This document shows positions 7,076-15,576 of a stretch of DNA of 64,000 nt, piece by piece. A program made the position numbers and the translations under genes. The stretch is from Cloacimonetes bacterium UBA6097 (GTDB taxonomy: Bacteria; Cloacimonadota; Cloacimonadia; Cloacimonadales; Cloacimonadaceae). The stretch is taken from NCBI GenBank assembly GCA_002435865.1, contig DIWV01000006.1, forward strand, positions 43,313-107,312, written 5' to 3'. How positions within the stretch are numbered: the first letter of the stretch is position 1; each line of letters begins with the position of its first letter. The notes below the pieces were generated by a model. The model saw only the letters and a program-made list of their open reading frames with translations, was not told the origin of the DNA and did no database searches.

Positions 7076-8983
7076 ATGATGAGCAGAATCTGTATTAAAA
7101 CAATTGTGACCTTTCTGTTGGTGGCTGCTTGTGTTTCTCTGTCTGCTTTAGACAGCCTGGGTTTCCGCAGATATACATTACCTGCTGTTAGGGTATATGG
7201 ATTCCTGCCACAGGAAACTATAAGCACAGTATCTACGATTAATATTGAGAATGACCAGAGTAAAATTAACACTAATATAAAAGAACTTTTGGAAGGTGCA
7301 GGCGGAATCAGTGTAACAACCGGGACAAAGGATGAAAGCAATCTGAAAATACGAGGTTTCCGCAAGAATGAAGTAAAAATACTTGTAGATGGACGTCCCC
7401 TAAATCCCGGATACTTTGGTAATATAGATTTACAGAATCTTCCAATGTCAGAATACAGTGAAGTGCAAATCCTGAAAGGACCTGTATCTTCAATTTATGG
7501 TGGAAACTCTCTGGGTGGAGTAATTAATTTGATTACCCGTGAACCATCTTACAAAAAATGGTTAAAACTGGGTCTTACTGCAAAGCGTAATAACAACAAT
7601 CAGGTTGAACTATCCTTAGCTCATAGCTTTGAAGACTTTAACTTCTGGATATATTCTTCCAGACTTAACTCCGATGGGTTCGTATTACCCAAAGATTTTA
7701 AGCCTACTGTATCAGAAAACGGCGATGTAAGGAACAATGACAGCAAAACACAATATAACTTCCAAACAAAAGCAAGTTTTACAATTTTTGACTTTCACAC
7801 AATTGGATTCACTGCAGGATTAACAACAATTGATAAAAAACTAATCCCGACTTCAATATATGAAAGCACTGATTACAGGATGTATAAAGATTGGTATAGG
7901 TTTCAAACCACCTTAATGGGTGAATTTAACCTAAGTGATTATATTAAGTTAAATTCTATGGTCTTTATGGATGGAGGAGCAGATACTTATCTTCAATACA
8001 ATGATCCTCTATATGAGATTATTTCCATAGATTCTGAACTGAAAAGCAATACACTGGGAGCAGAAATAAAGCTGGATTATGAGATGAATGAAAAAATAGA
8101 AGTTAAAGCAGGATATAGCCTGAGCTATTTATACAGTATCAGGAAAGATAACGGTAATTATCTTAACTGGACTCCACATCATATATCCCTGCAAAACTTA
8201 AACTTCCAAACCAAATATAAACCGGCAAATGCTATAGATATAACAGGCAGTATTGGAGCATATCTTTCTGATGGTGATATGAGAAGTGAAGCAATTGGTT
8301 ATATCGAACCGGCTCTGGGGATCTATTATACTACACAAGATAACACTGTCTTTTCTGTTGCAACAGGTATTAACACAGCATTTCCCACTATGAGGCAGCT
8401 CTTCAGTGCAGAAATGGGCAATCCTAATCTGAAACCACAATCCGGACTCAAGACTGAGTGTTCTGTTACAAGACCTTTTGTTCATGATTATTTAAGTGGT
8501 TCCTGGAGCATTTGCGGATATTATAACGCTGTCAGGAATCTGATTGATGTAATAAATGATAGGTATGAGAATGTGTATGAAGTTAATTCTTATGGATACG
8601 AAATGGAATTGAATATCAGACCTGTATATTGGATGCAATTAGATTTAAGCTATAATTACCTTGATTTCTCGAAAGAAAGTGATTATATCCTAACAGAAAG
8701 TCCCGGGAACAGCGCTGATATCCTAACTGAGTTATCGTTACCGGGCAAAGTTAAAGTGATGATTGCTTCCACATATAAGGATAACAGGAAGAGCCTGGAT
8801 TATGGCAATACTTATCATATCCTGCCGTATTATTGGATTCACTCAGCATATGTTGCCAGAAATTTTGGCAGCTTTAAGATTAAGTGCGGAATTGATAATA
8901 TTGAAGATACATATTTTGAAGAAGAATATGGTTATCCTGCTGCAGGCAGGAATTTCGCAATAAAACTTGAAGCTGAAATCTAA
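7076..8983 (+). CDS. TonB-dependent outer-membrane receptor
   Basis: A 635-residue protein with a signal peptide (about 1-22), then a TonB-box-like stretch, a plug domain (about 40-150, with LKIRGFRKNEVKILVDGRP, EVQILKGPVSSIYG and LGGVINLIT) and a beta-barrel rich in alternating aromatic strands ending GRNFAIKLEAEI. It imports a scarce ligand across the outer membrane using TonB energy. It follows the SUOX-like lipoprotein by 27 nt under the same Moco-like leader, which suggests a molybdopterin-related or Mo/W-chelate ligand rather than cobalamin or a siderophore. The 3' end overlaps the convergent barrel gene by 4 bp. Confidence 0.9.
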   Translation: MMSRICIKTIVTFLLVAACVSLSALDSLGFRRYTLPAVRVYGFLPQETISTVSTINIENDQSKINTNIKELLEGAGGISVTTGTKDESNLKIRGFRKNEVKILVDGRPLNPGYFGNIDLQNLPMSEYSEVQILKGPVSSIYGGNSLGGVINLITREPSYKKWLKLGLTAKRNNNNQVELSLAHSFEDFNFWIYSSRLNSDGFVLPKDFKPTVSENGDVRNNDSKTQYNFQTKASFTIFDFHTIGFTAGLTTIDKKLIPTSIYESTDYRMYKDWYRFQTTLMGEFNLSDYIKLNSMVFMDGGADTYLQYNDPLYEIISIDSELKSNTLGAEIKLDYEMNEKIEVKAGYSLSYLYSIRKDNGNYLNWTPHHISLQNLNFQTKYKPANAIDITGSIGAYLSDGDMRSEAIGYIEPALGIYYTTQDNTVFSVATGINTAFPTMRQLFSAEMGNPNLKPQSGLKTECSVTRPFVHDYLSGSWSICGYYNAVRNLIDVINDRYENVYEVNSYGYEMELNIRPVYWMQLDLSYNYLDFSKESDYILTESPGNSADILTELSLPGKVKVMIASTYKDNRKSLDYGNTYHILPYYWIHSAYVARNFGSFKIKCGIDNIEDTYFEEEYGYPAAGRNFAIKLEAEI

Positions 8984-10569
8984 TAAATTAATTGCCAGCC
9001 AAAGACAATCTGATTAGACCATTTGCTGTCTGATGCTTTTTCTGCAGCCTGGGATAAAAACAGGTGATGATGCTTGATAATACCTATCCGCAAAGAGTTT
9101 TCAATCCTATACGTATTCACAATATCTCCCTGTAACCATCTGGCTCTGTCATGATAAGAATCAACAATTTCGTATCCCGAGTTGGTCAGGGCACTACTTC
9201 CAACCATGTCAACACCATTCTTTTCTTTAATCCCCTGCCTCATGAAAGATAAATATCCACTGTAGCTGCAATCCCAGGGTAAGGGGACTTCAATTTTGGT
9301 TGCATAATGCAGCAGATTAGCTCCCATGGGAAATCCCAGACAGTTGTTATCCTGTGTATATTTGTCATACATCAGGTAATGAGTATATGTCCAGGGACGG
9401 ATTGCAGTCATTTCAATAGTATATCTTAGTGGTTGATTATCAATAAATTCGAAGGGTAGCTTATATGAAATACCACCCTGGTAAGCATATTTATTTCCCC
9501 ACCAGTCATGGAGTATCTTTTCAGGACGAAACTCATCCATCATATACTGAAAATAAAACAACCATCTTTTCTTCAAAGTCCATTCAAAACCGGTATACAT
9601 AGTTGCGTTATCCCTGTCATGATCGCTGTCTGCAATAACTCTGTGATAACTTTGGGGAAGCAGGTAATTGAAATTGAAAGTTGTATTTCCATATATCAAA
9701 GTTTCACCGGCATAAATCGCTAATTGCGGAACAGGTACCCACGTAAACTGATGTGCAACAAAGTATTTACTGGGATAGTTCTTCTTGTTTAACGACTCAT
9801 CATTATAGATTGCTAAAACACTATCCGCAACTAACTGAGCATTCATCAGGGAGATGACGAAAGTTCCAATCTGGCATTCTCCTGTAAAAAATGCATAATC
9901 ATTTACTCTGTCGCTCAGAAGAATATTACCTGTAATACTGTTACCCATAGTAAGACGTCCTCTGCCCAGAGAAGCCTTAAATACATCAGTCTCGTAATTG
10001 ATTCCGGCTGTACAATTCCCAAACTCAAAGTGGCGGCCATAATGCTTAACATGTGAGTCAATTATGGGACTATCAATGATTCTGAGTGAATCACCTCTAA
10101 AAGAATTGTAAGTAAATTGCGAGTGAAAACTCCACTGCTTATTCAGCCAGGCTTGTTGGTTGAATCCTATATAAAACAGGTTAAACTGCTCGCCGGAGAA
10201 GAAAGTCCCATCATATCCTATTGTAAAATTAGAACGATTAAAGAAATCCATTCCAAGGTTTTTATACCTATATCTGAAGATTGCATTATCATCTTTATAG
10301 GAAGAAAACAGACTCTTTCCGAAACGTTTGAATGTATCCCAATTACGAACCGGAATCTCCCACCAGATTGAATCATTAACAGCTGGCAAAGTCCTGGGCT
10401 CAGGTTGAGTGTAATTATCTGCAATACCAGAAGTATAAGGCGTGTAGCTCAATTCATGAACAAAAGCAGAATAGCGTATTGCCTCAAGATTATGGAAACT
10501 TAATATCAAACTAAAGAAAACAAGGTAAAGCCAAAACTGTCTATTTACTTTGTTTAGCTTTTTGAGCAT
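8980..10569 (-). CDS. Outer-membrane beta-barrel, Wzi/capsule-assembly-like
   Basis: A 529-residue protein with a signal peptide ending near residue 30. Alternating aromatic/polar strands run to the C-terminal QIVFGWQLIY, a typical barrel end. Segments such as ASLGRGRLTMGNSITGNILL, PVPQLAIYAGETLIYG and CLGFPMGANLLHYA resemble Wzi-like capsule assembly proteins, which bind polysaccharide at the outer membrane. The gene overlaps the 3' end of the preceding AMIN-domain gene by 29 bp, so the two are probably translationally linked. The family assignment is tentative, the barrel assignment firm. Confidence 0.6.
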   Translation of the reverse strand: MLKKLNKVNRQFWLYLVFFSLILSFHNLEAIRYSAFVHELSYTPYTSGIADNYTQPEPRTLPAVNDSIWWEIPVRNWDTFKRFGKSLFSSYKDDNAIFRYRYKNLGMDFFNRSNFTIGYDGTFFSGEQFNLFYIGFNQQAWLNKQWSFHSQFTYNSFRGDSLRIIDSPIIDSHVKHYGRHFEFGNCTAGINYETDVFKASLGRGRLTMGNSITGNILLSDRVNDYAFFTGECQIGTFVISLMNAQLVADSVLAIYNDESLNKKNYPSKYFVAHQFTWVPVPQLAIYAGETLIYGNTTFNFNYLLPQSYHRVIADSDHDRDNATMYTGFEWTLKKRWLFYFQYMMDEFRPEKILHDWWGNKYAYQGGISYKLPFEFIDNQPLRYTIEMTAIRPWTYTHYLMYDKYTQDNNCLGFPMGANLLHYATKIEVPLPWDCSYSGYLSFMRQGIKEKNGVDMVGSSALTNSGYEIVDSYHDRARWLQGDIVNTYRIENSLRIGIIKHHHLFLSQAAEKASDSKWSNQIVFGWQLIY

Positions 10570-11683
10570 ATATTTTTTTCCCTTGTTTTATTAATGTATG
10601 AGCTTCTTTGGGAGAAATTTGCAATTCCCTGGCAATTTCCTTTTCTTTCCAGCCCTTTTCTAATAGCTTAACTACAATATTCAGCTTTGATTTACTTTGT
10701 GCCTGAGCAGCAGTTTTGTTAGTTTTTCTTTTCTTTCCTTCTTTTCGCCGTAACCTCATAACATCAAAAATGACCAGAGCAACTATGCCTAAAGTTACTA
10801 ATACGATAATCCAAAACCAGATTGGTAATGATCGTAAAAGTACAAATAATTTACTGTTTGCTATCTTCTGGCTCGTACCTGATAACAACGTCCTGAAATC
10901 AAAGAATTTGAATGGTTTATGCCTAATGATTACTTTCTTTGGTATGACAGTACCCTGGTCGCTAATTTTTGTTGATTCCTGGATGACGGGTAGTGGTTTT
11001 TCAGTGATTTCCTGTTCAATGACCGGCTCAACTTTCTTAGCAATTGGAAGTTCTTTGCCATCAAGTTTTGCCAACATAGCCTGAGCTTGCATATAAAACT
11101 GTGATTCTTTAGTAACAGCCTGCATCTTCTCTTTTGCTTTATCAGGTTTTCTTTGCTTAATATAAAGACTTCCCCAATAATAGTTAGTATCTTTATTATC
11201 AGGAAAATTACTTTGCATTTTTGCATATTGTCTGCCGGCTTTTGAGTACATGCCTGATTTTTCATAAAAGATAGCTTGCTGATGAGATTCTGTGTAAGAA
11301 TAGGAATTCTTATAAACAAACAAATCAAGGACAATCTTAAAAGGATTATCCACGGTTAGTGTCTCAATATAAAAAGGACCTGCTAAAGTTAATGCCAACA
11401 AACCATTACCATTACTATTGGAAAGATCTATGTCAGATACAAGGTTGCTTTTATTAAGACCAGTTATAATCGGATTTGACACATTGCAGTTCTTAATAAC
11501 AACATTGACTAAATGCTTGTCTTTGTCTACTGTATATGACCAATCCGCATCTTTTGACAAAGCTATTGCTACTCTTGTAACCATAGGATTATCAAAGCTG
11601 ACATCTATCTTATCAACAACTGACTGAGCTTGAACAATACTAAAAAAGCTCACTAATACGAGAAGTAATAAACTTTGTTTCAT
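10541..11683 (-). CDS. Membrane protein with AMIN-like, TPR, TM and cytoplasmic HTH regions
   Basis: The start at 11683 is chosen over an ATG at 11731 because AGGAAG lies 6 nt upstream and a clean signal peptide follows (MKQSLLLLVLVSFFSIVQAQ). In the 380-residue product, about 20-115 resembles an AMIN domain (periplasmic, envelope or glycan binding) and about 125-205 contains TPR-like helices. A Pro/Glu linker follows, then a TM helix (PIWFWIIVLVTLGIVALVIF) and a basic cytoplasmic tail ending in a helix-turn-helix (LLEKGWKEKEIARELQIS). This order suggests an envelope sensor that ends in a DNA-binding-type module. The function is not known to me. Confidence 0.65.
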   Translation of the reverse strand: MKQSLLLLVLVSFFSIVQAQSVVDKIDVSFDNPMVTRVAIALSKDADWSYTVDKDKHLVNVVIKNCNVSNPIITGLNKSNLVSDIDLSNSNGNGLLALTLAGPFYIETLTVDNPFKIVLDLFVYKNSYSYTESHQQAIFYEKSGMYSKAGRQYAKMQSNFPDNKDTNYYWGSLYIKQRKPDKAKEKMQAVTKESQFYMQAQAMLAKLDGKELPIAKKVEPVIEQEITEKPLPVIQESTKISDQGTVIPKKVIIRHKPFKFFDFRTLLSGTSQKIANSKLFVLLRSLPIWFWIIVLVTLGIVALVIFDVMRLRRKEGKKRKTNKTAAQAQSKSKLNIVVKLLEKGWKEKEIARELQISPKEAHTLIKQGKKIYAQKAKQSK

Positions 11684-11852
11684 TTGTAACTTCCTTGTCA
11701 TATTAATTGTGTTTGATGTTATAATATCCATACTCGTTTCAAAAGATGTATATACTGTAAACAGTCAAGTAATTATTCTGTTTTATACAAGTAATTCAAA
11801 TCCGGATTGTGAATTTCTAGTCTTTCAGCCAGACATCCAACTTAGTTACATG

Positions 11853-11884
11853 AAAAAGCACCGTAATTACTTACGGTGCTTTTC
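11853..11884. terminator. Bidirectional rho-independent terminator
   Basis: AAAAGCACCGTAA pairs with TTACGGTGCTTTT around a 4-nt loop, with A-runs on one side and T-runs on the other. It lies 17 bp past the glyA stop and would end glyA transcription on the minus strand. Confidence 0.85.
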
Positions 11885-11900
11885 TTTATAGATAGTGGAT

Positions 11901-13196
11901 TTAACCTAATTCAGGATACAGTGGAAACTTGGCAGTCAGGTTTCTGACTTCGGCTTTAACACTTACCAAAACTTCCTCGTTCTTGGCATTATCCGCTACT
12001 TTACGAATGAATTCAGCGATTTGTTTCATCTCAGCTTCTTTCATGCCGCGTGTAGTGACAGATGGAGTTCCAAGCCTTATACCTGAAGCAACAAATGGAG
12101 AACGCGTATCAAAGGGTACAGTGTTTTTATTGGCTGTAATTCCCGCAAGATCAAGTGCTTCTTCCATCTTCTTGCCGCTGGGTCCACCTGATTCCTTAGT
12201 TCCAAGGTTAATAAGCATCAGATGTGTATCAGTTCCCCCGGAGACAAGATTAAAATTATTCTCATTCAATCCTTTTGCCAGAGCCTGGGCATTATTAATA
12301 ACCTGCTGCTGGTAAGATTTGAATTCAGGCTGCATAGCTTCCTTAAAAGCAACTGCTTTAGCAGCTATAATATGTTCCAGTGGTCCGCCCTGTAATCCGG
12401 GGAATACTTTTCCATCCACATCTTTGGCATATTCCTGTTTACATAGAATCAAGCCTGAACGTGGTCCACGTAAGGTTTTATGAGTAGTGCTTGTAACAAT
12501 ATCTGCATAGGGAACTGGATTCATATGCAATCCGGCAGCTACCAGACCTGCTATATGCGCCATATCAACTAATAGCTTAGCTCCACAGGCATCAGCAATT
12601 TCACGGAACTTTTTAAAATCCATAGCTCTGGGGTAAGCGCTGGCTCCTGCTAATATCATAACAGGCTTGTGCTGCATGGCAAGTTCATAGAGTTCATTAT
12701 AATCAAATTGCTCGGTTTCTTTAGTTACATTATAATGAATAATATTATATAGCATACCGGAAAAGCTAAGCGGATGTCCATGCGTTAAATGACCTCCATG
12801 TGCTAATTCTAACGATAATACTGTATCACCTGGCTTACATAAGGTAAAATAAGCAGCCATATTAGCCTGTGAACCTGCATGAGGCTGCACATTGGCATGT
12901 TCTGCGCCAAACAGCTGTTTTGCTCTCTCGATTGCCAGTCTTTCAACTTCATCAATATACTCGCAGCCGCCGTAGTAGCGTCCGTACTGGCTGTAATCCA
13001 TCTTACCGGTTTCTTTATCCCAACGGTAAGGATAACCTTCTGCATATTTATTGGTAAGGACACTGCCTTGTGCTTCCAGAACAGCCAGTGATGTAAAGTT
13101 CTCGCTGGCTATAAGCTCCAGGTTTTCCTGTTCACGTTTCAACTCTTTATGTAAAAAGTTGTAAAGTTCAGGGTCAAACTTTTTAATATGTTCCAT
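11901..13196 (-). CDS. glyA: Serine hydroxymethyltransferase
   Basis: A 431-residue product from the ATG at 13196, preceded by an AGAGGT site. An ATG at 13235 would add 13 residues and is rejected. It interconverts serine and glycine with tetrahydrofolate using PLP. Landmarks are ENLELIASENF, the SQYGRYYGG region, HGGHLTHGHPLSFSG, VDMAHIAGLVAAG and the PLP-lysine motif TSTTHKTLRGPRSG (Lys near residue 240). The length is typical of bacterial GlyA. The upstream side abuts the GxxExxY cassette, whose terminal repeat ends about 30 bp before this start, so the cassette may have separated glyA from a promoter shared with rpiB. Confidence 0.97.
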   Translation of the reverse strand: MEHIKKFDPELYNFLHKELKREQENLELIASENFTSLAVLEAQGSVLTNKYAEGYPYRWDKETGKMDYSQYGRYYGGCEYIDEVERLAIERAKQLFGAEHANVQPHAGSQANMAAYFTLCKPGDTVLSLELAHGGHLTHGHPLSFSGMLYNIIHYNVTKETEQFDYNELYELAMQHKPVMILAGASAYPRAMDFKKFREIADACGAKLLVDMAHIAGLVAAGLHMNPVPYADIVTSTTHKTLRGPRSGLILCKQEYAKDVDGKVFPGLQGGPLEHIIAAKAVAFKEAMQPEFKSYQQQVINNAQALAKGLNENNFNLVSGGTDTHLMLINLGTKESGGPSGKKMEEALDLAGITANKNTVPFDTRSPFVASGIRLGTPSVTTRGMKEAEMKQIAEFIRKVADNAKNEEVLVSVKAEVRNLTAKFPLYPELG

Positions 13197-13227
13197 AATA
13201 TTACCTCTATATTTACTTTTGCTTGTT

Positions 13228-13690
13228 AGAGACACAGAGTCACAGAGACTCAGAGTGTTGATTTGAATCCAAATCTGAAATATTCAGTTTTCTGATAATG
13301 CCCTGAGTCAATACAGGGACGTAGAAATTGAGCAGCAAACCGCAAGGGTAATTGCTTAACTTCAAATATGATAACAATTGCGCTTCATGCACAGGAAGAA
13401 CCTTGGGGACACTCTTTAATTCCAAGACAATAGTATCATCGACCAGTAAGTCTAATCGATAATCGAGAAATATATCAGATGTTTTGTATCTATATTTCAA
13501 GCTTACTTCAGATTTAACATCAAAACCAGCCTTAACTAATTCGAACTGGAGACAATTTCGATAAATCTTTTCCAAAAGACCAGGTCCACAGACTTTGTGC
13601 ACTTCAATTGCACACCCAATTATATCTGATGTTTTTTTGTTTAATAAATCAAAATTTATAATCTCTGTGTCTCTGTGACTCCGTGTCTCT
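13228..13690. mobile_element. GxxExxY cassette with 30-bp terminal inverted repeats
   Basis: 13228-13257 (AGAGACACAGAGTCACAGAG then ACTCAGAGTG) and 13661-13690 are imperfect inverted copies of each other, about 26 of 30 positions identical. They enclose essentially only a GxxExxY gene. The right repeat abuts the rpiB stop codon and the left one ends shortly before glyA. The layout looks like a small non-autonomous mobile cassette inserted between two housekeeping genes. Confidence 0.6.
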
Positions 13691-13698
13691 TCAGACAA
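13240..13698 (-). CDS. GxxExxY protein
   Basis: The conserved part starts near 13665 and reads INFDLLNKKTSDIIGCAIEV, then HKVCGPGLLEKIY, LELKSV and GLLLNFY. This is the GxxExxY family, small proteins with a PD-(D/E)xK-like pattern and no settled function. The start is unclear. No ATG exists between the inverted repeat and the core, the only upstream ATG (13833) lies inside rpiB, and I take the in-frame TTG at 13698 as the most economical start, giving about 152 residues. The N-terminal residues up to HRDTE are encoded by the terminal repeat itself. The gene overlaps the end of rpiB by 8 bp. Confidence 0.75.
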   Translation of the reverse strand: MSEETRSHRDTEIINFDLLNKKTSDIIGCAIEVHKVCGPGLLEKIYRNCLQFELVKAGFDVKSEVSLKYRYKTSDIFLDYRLDLLVDDTIVLELKSVPKVLPVHEAQLLSYLKLSNYPCGLLLNFYVPVLTQGIIRKLNISDLDSNQHSESL

Positions 13699-14125
13699 AA
13701 TATTTCTCCCGGATTTTGTTGATTCGTCTTTGGTGCCTTCCACCTTCAAAAGGAGTTTCAAACCAGGTTTTGATAATTTCCAGAGCCAGGGGAGTAGGAG
13801 TAAATCTGCCTGCAAGAACCAGTATATTGGCATCGTTATGCATTCTGGAGAGTTGTGCTATTTCAGGAGTATTGCACAATGCAGCCCTGATGCCTTTGAC
13901 TTTATTAGCTACTATACTCATGCCGATACCGGAACCACAAATCAGGATACCTTTGTCACAAGTACCATTGGCAACTGCCTGTGCTGCCGGAGTACCGGTG
14001 TCAGGATAATCGACAGATTCTTCGCTATAAGCACCGAAGTCCTGCCACTCGTAACCTGGAAATGCTTTTTTGATATCTTCTTTCAGGCAAAAACCGGCAT
14101 GGTCAGTCGCTATAGCTATTTTCAT
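13691..14125 (-). CDS. rpiB: Ribose-5-phosphate isomerase B
   Basis: A 144-residue RpiB/LacAB protein that interconverts ribose-5-phosphate and ribulose-5-phosphate. It shows ATDHAG at residues 6-11, the active-site Cys in LICGSGIGMSI (about 62-72), RMHNDANIL, and the C-terminal FEGGRHQRRINKI. The length is normal. It starts 5 nt after the ptb-like gene and ends exactly at the inverted repeat of the GxxExxY cassette. ptb, rpiB and glyA lie on one strand and may once have formed one transcript. Confidence 0.96.
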   Translation of the reverse strand: MKIAIATDHAGFCLKEDIKKAFPGYEWQDFGAYSEESVDYPDTGTPAAQAVANGTCDKGILICGSGIGMSIVANKVKGIRAALCNTPEIAQLSRMHNDANILVLAGRFTPTPLALEIIKTWFETPFEGGRHQRRINKIREKYFV

Positions 14126-14130
14126 GTATT

Positions 14131-15033
14131 TTAGGCTAACATTGCAGCTAAGGCAATGGAAAAGAGTTTTGTTTTTTCGCTATCACCACGTGAAGAAAGT
14201 ACACAAGGGACTCTAGCGCCCATCACGATAGCACCAAGCTCTGCTCCGCACATCTTGGTCTGGGTTTTGTAAAATACATTACCGGATTCAATATTTGGGA
14301 AAACAATACAATCGGCATCACCGCAGACTGGACTGGTTACCCCTTTGATTTGTGCACTTTCTTTATCAACCACCAAATCCATCGCCAAAGGACCTTCAAC
14401 CATAGCTCCTTTAATCTGTCCACGTTGTGACATCTTTACAATAATAGCTGCATCAACGCAGGATGGAATCTTGGGCAGAACCTGTTCTGATATGGCAAGA
14501 ATAGCGACTTTAGGAGTTTCTATACCAAGCAACTGAGCTGTCTTAATAACATAATTCGTGATTGCAACTTTCTGGCTTAAATCCGGTAGAGGTATGATAG
14601 CAACATCGCCGACTATAATGAGTTTATGATAATTCGGAGGTTCAATCACTGAAACATGGCTTAAAACTGCGCCTGGATTCATCAGACCTGTTTCTTTATG
14701 TAAAATAGCTTTCATGTATTTATCAGAGCTAATCAAGCCTTTCATCAAAAAATCAGCTTCGCCTTTATTGATAATCTCCACTGCTTTAGCGGCTGCTTTT
14801 GAATCAGTGTCAACGTGTACAATTGTAAAATCTTTAGGATCAATGTTATGCTCTTCGCAAGTCTTTTGAATGATAGCTTTGTCACCAACCAGGATTGCAT
14901 CAATAATACCAATCTTTACAGCTTCATGTGAAGCAACGATGGTATGTGAATCATTTGCCCAGGCAGCAGCCATTCTTTTCTTGGGACGTTCCTTGAGTAC
15001 ATCAAGCATCTGTTCCAGTTTCGTTATAGACAT
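14131..15033 (-). CDS. Phosphate butyryl/acetyltransferase family enzyme
   Basis: The start at 15033 follows GGAG by 7 nt, and an ATG at 15057 is less well placed. The 300-residue product matches the length of phosphotransbutyrylases. Family hallmarks are DAILVGDKAIIQ, ADFLMKGLISS, VLSHVSVIE, VEGPLAMDLVVDKES, VFPNIESGN and MGARVPCVLSSRGDSEKTK. It exchanges CoA for phosphate on short acyl groups, usually in partnership with a kinase to make ATP in fermentation. No butyrate or acetate kinase lies in the window. Specificity for acetyl, butyryl or branched acyl cannot be told. Confidence 0.88.
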   Translation of the reverse strand: MSITKLEQMLDVLKERPKKRMAAAWANDSHTIVASHEAVKIGIIDAILVGDKAIIQKTCEEHNIDPKDFTIVHVDTDSKAAAKAVEIINKGEADFLMKGLISSDKYMKAILHKETGLMNPGAVLSHVSVIEPPNYHKLIIVGDVAIIPLPDLSQKVAITNYVIKTAQLLGIETPKVAILAISEQVLPKIPSCVDAAIIVKMSQRGQIKGAMVEGPLAMDLVVDKESAQIKGVTSPVCGDADCIVFPNIESGNVFYKTQTKMCGAELGAIVMGARVPCVLSSRGDSEKTKLFSIALAAMLA

Positions 15034-15576
15034 GAAAAACTCCTTTTCAGAATTCATATTTTGTTTCTTTACGCAGAGAAATGCCTTCTTTTGTCAAGCA
15101 ATTTATCTGAATGCTATTCAGTTAAGCGTTGATGAATTCTTATTAACAAATTCATGCCCGTAGTCCATTTTGCCCTATGGTTAAGATAAGTACTGATAGT
15201 CTTCGTTGGCAAAAAGGACTCCCGGAAGCCTCGTATTACAATCTATAGGGACAGGATTTTTTTTAAAATGCCGAAGGTTAGAAGAATTCTCAATGGTTTA
15301 TCCGGTATTACCAATACCGGAATCCAACAGATTAATATCTGTGTCACATCCCATTTCTCACTTATTAACATCATGGGTACTTCGCGGGTTGTTCCCGGGT
15401 AGTTCCCGGGTGAAACCCGGGAACTACCTGAGAATAACCCCGGTATAATCCATGTATTAATTAAGAGACTAAAAAGAAGGACACAGTTCTGAAGAGAAGA
15501 TATACATAATTAAAGCTGTAGAATTGAAAGGTTAGTCAGATGTGTCTGGAATCATTTCTTGTAGGGGAAGAAGAAA
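15034..15576. other. Intergenic region with repeat copy B
   Basis: I find no convincing gene in this stretch. It holds the palindromic repeat at 15375-15440 and the probable promoter region of the ptb-rpiB-glyA genes. Short open frames here lack ribosome sites and family resemblance. Confidence 0.6.
15375..15440. repeat. 11-nt-period palindromic repeat, copy B
   Basis: Six 11-nt units: GGGTACTTCGC, GGGTTGTTCCC, GGGTAGTTCCC, the centre GGGTGAAACCC, GGGAACTACCT and GAGAATAACCC. The outer units are reverse complements of each other across the centre. The unit sequence TAGTTCCC is shared with copy C, but not with copies A and D. Confidence 0.85.

Noticed and set aside
12809..13063. Additional small open frames inside glyA
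   Set aside because: Both strands carry short open frames here. All are shadows of the well-supported glyA gene.
13240..13833. GxxExxY protein starting at the ATG 13833
   Set aside because: This would put 143 bp of the gene inside rpiB in another frame. The first 45 residues have no GxxExxY resemblance, and the inverted repeat marks the element edge at 13690.
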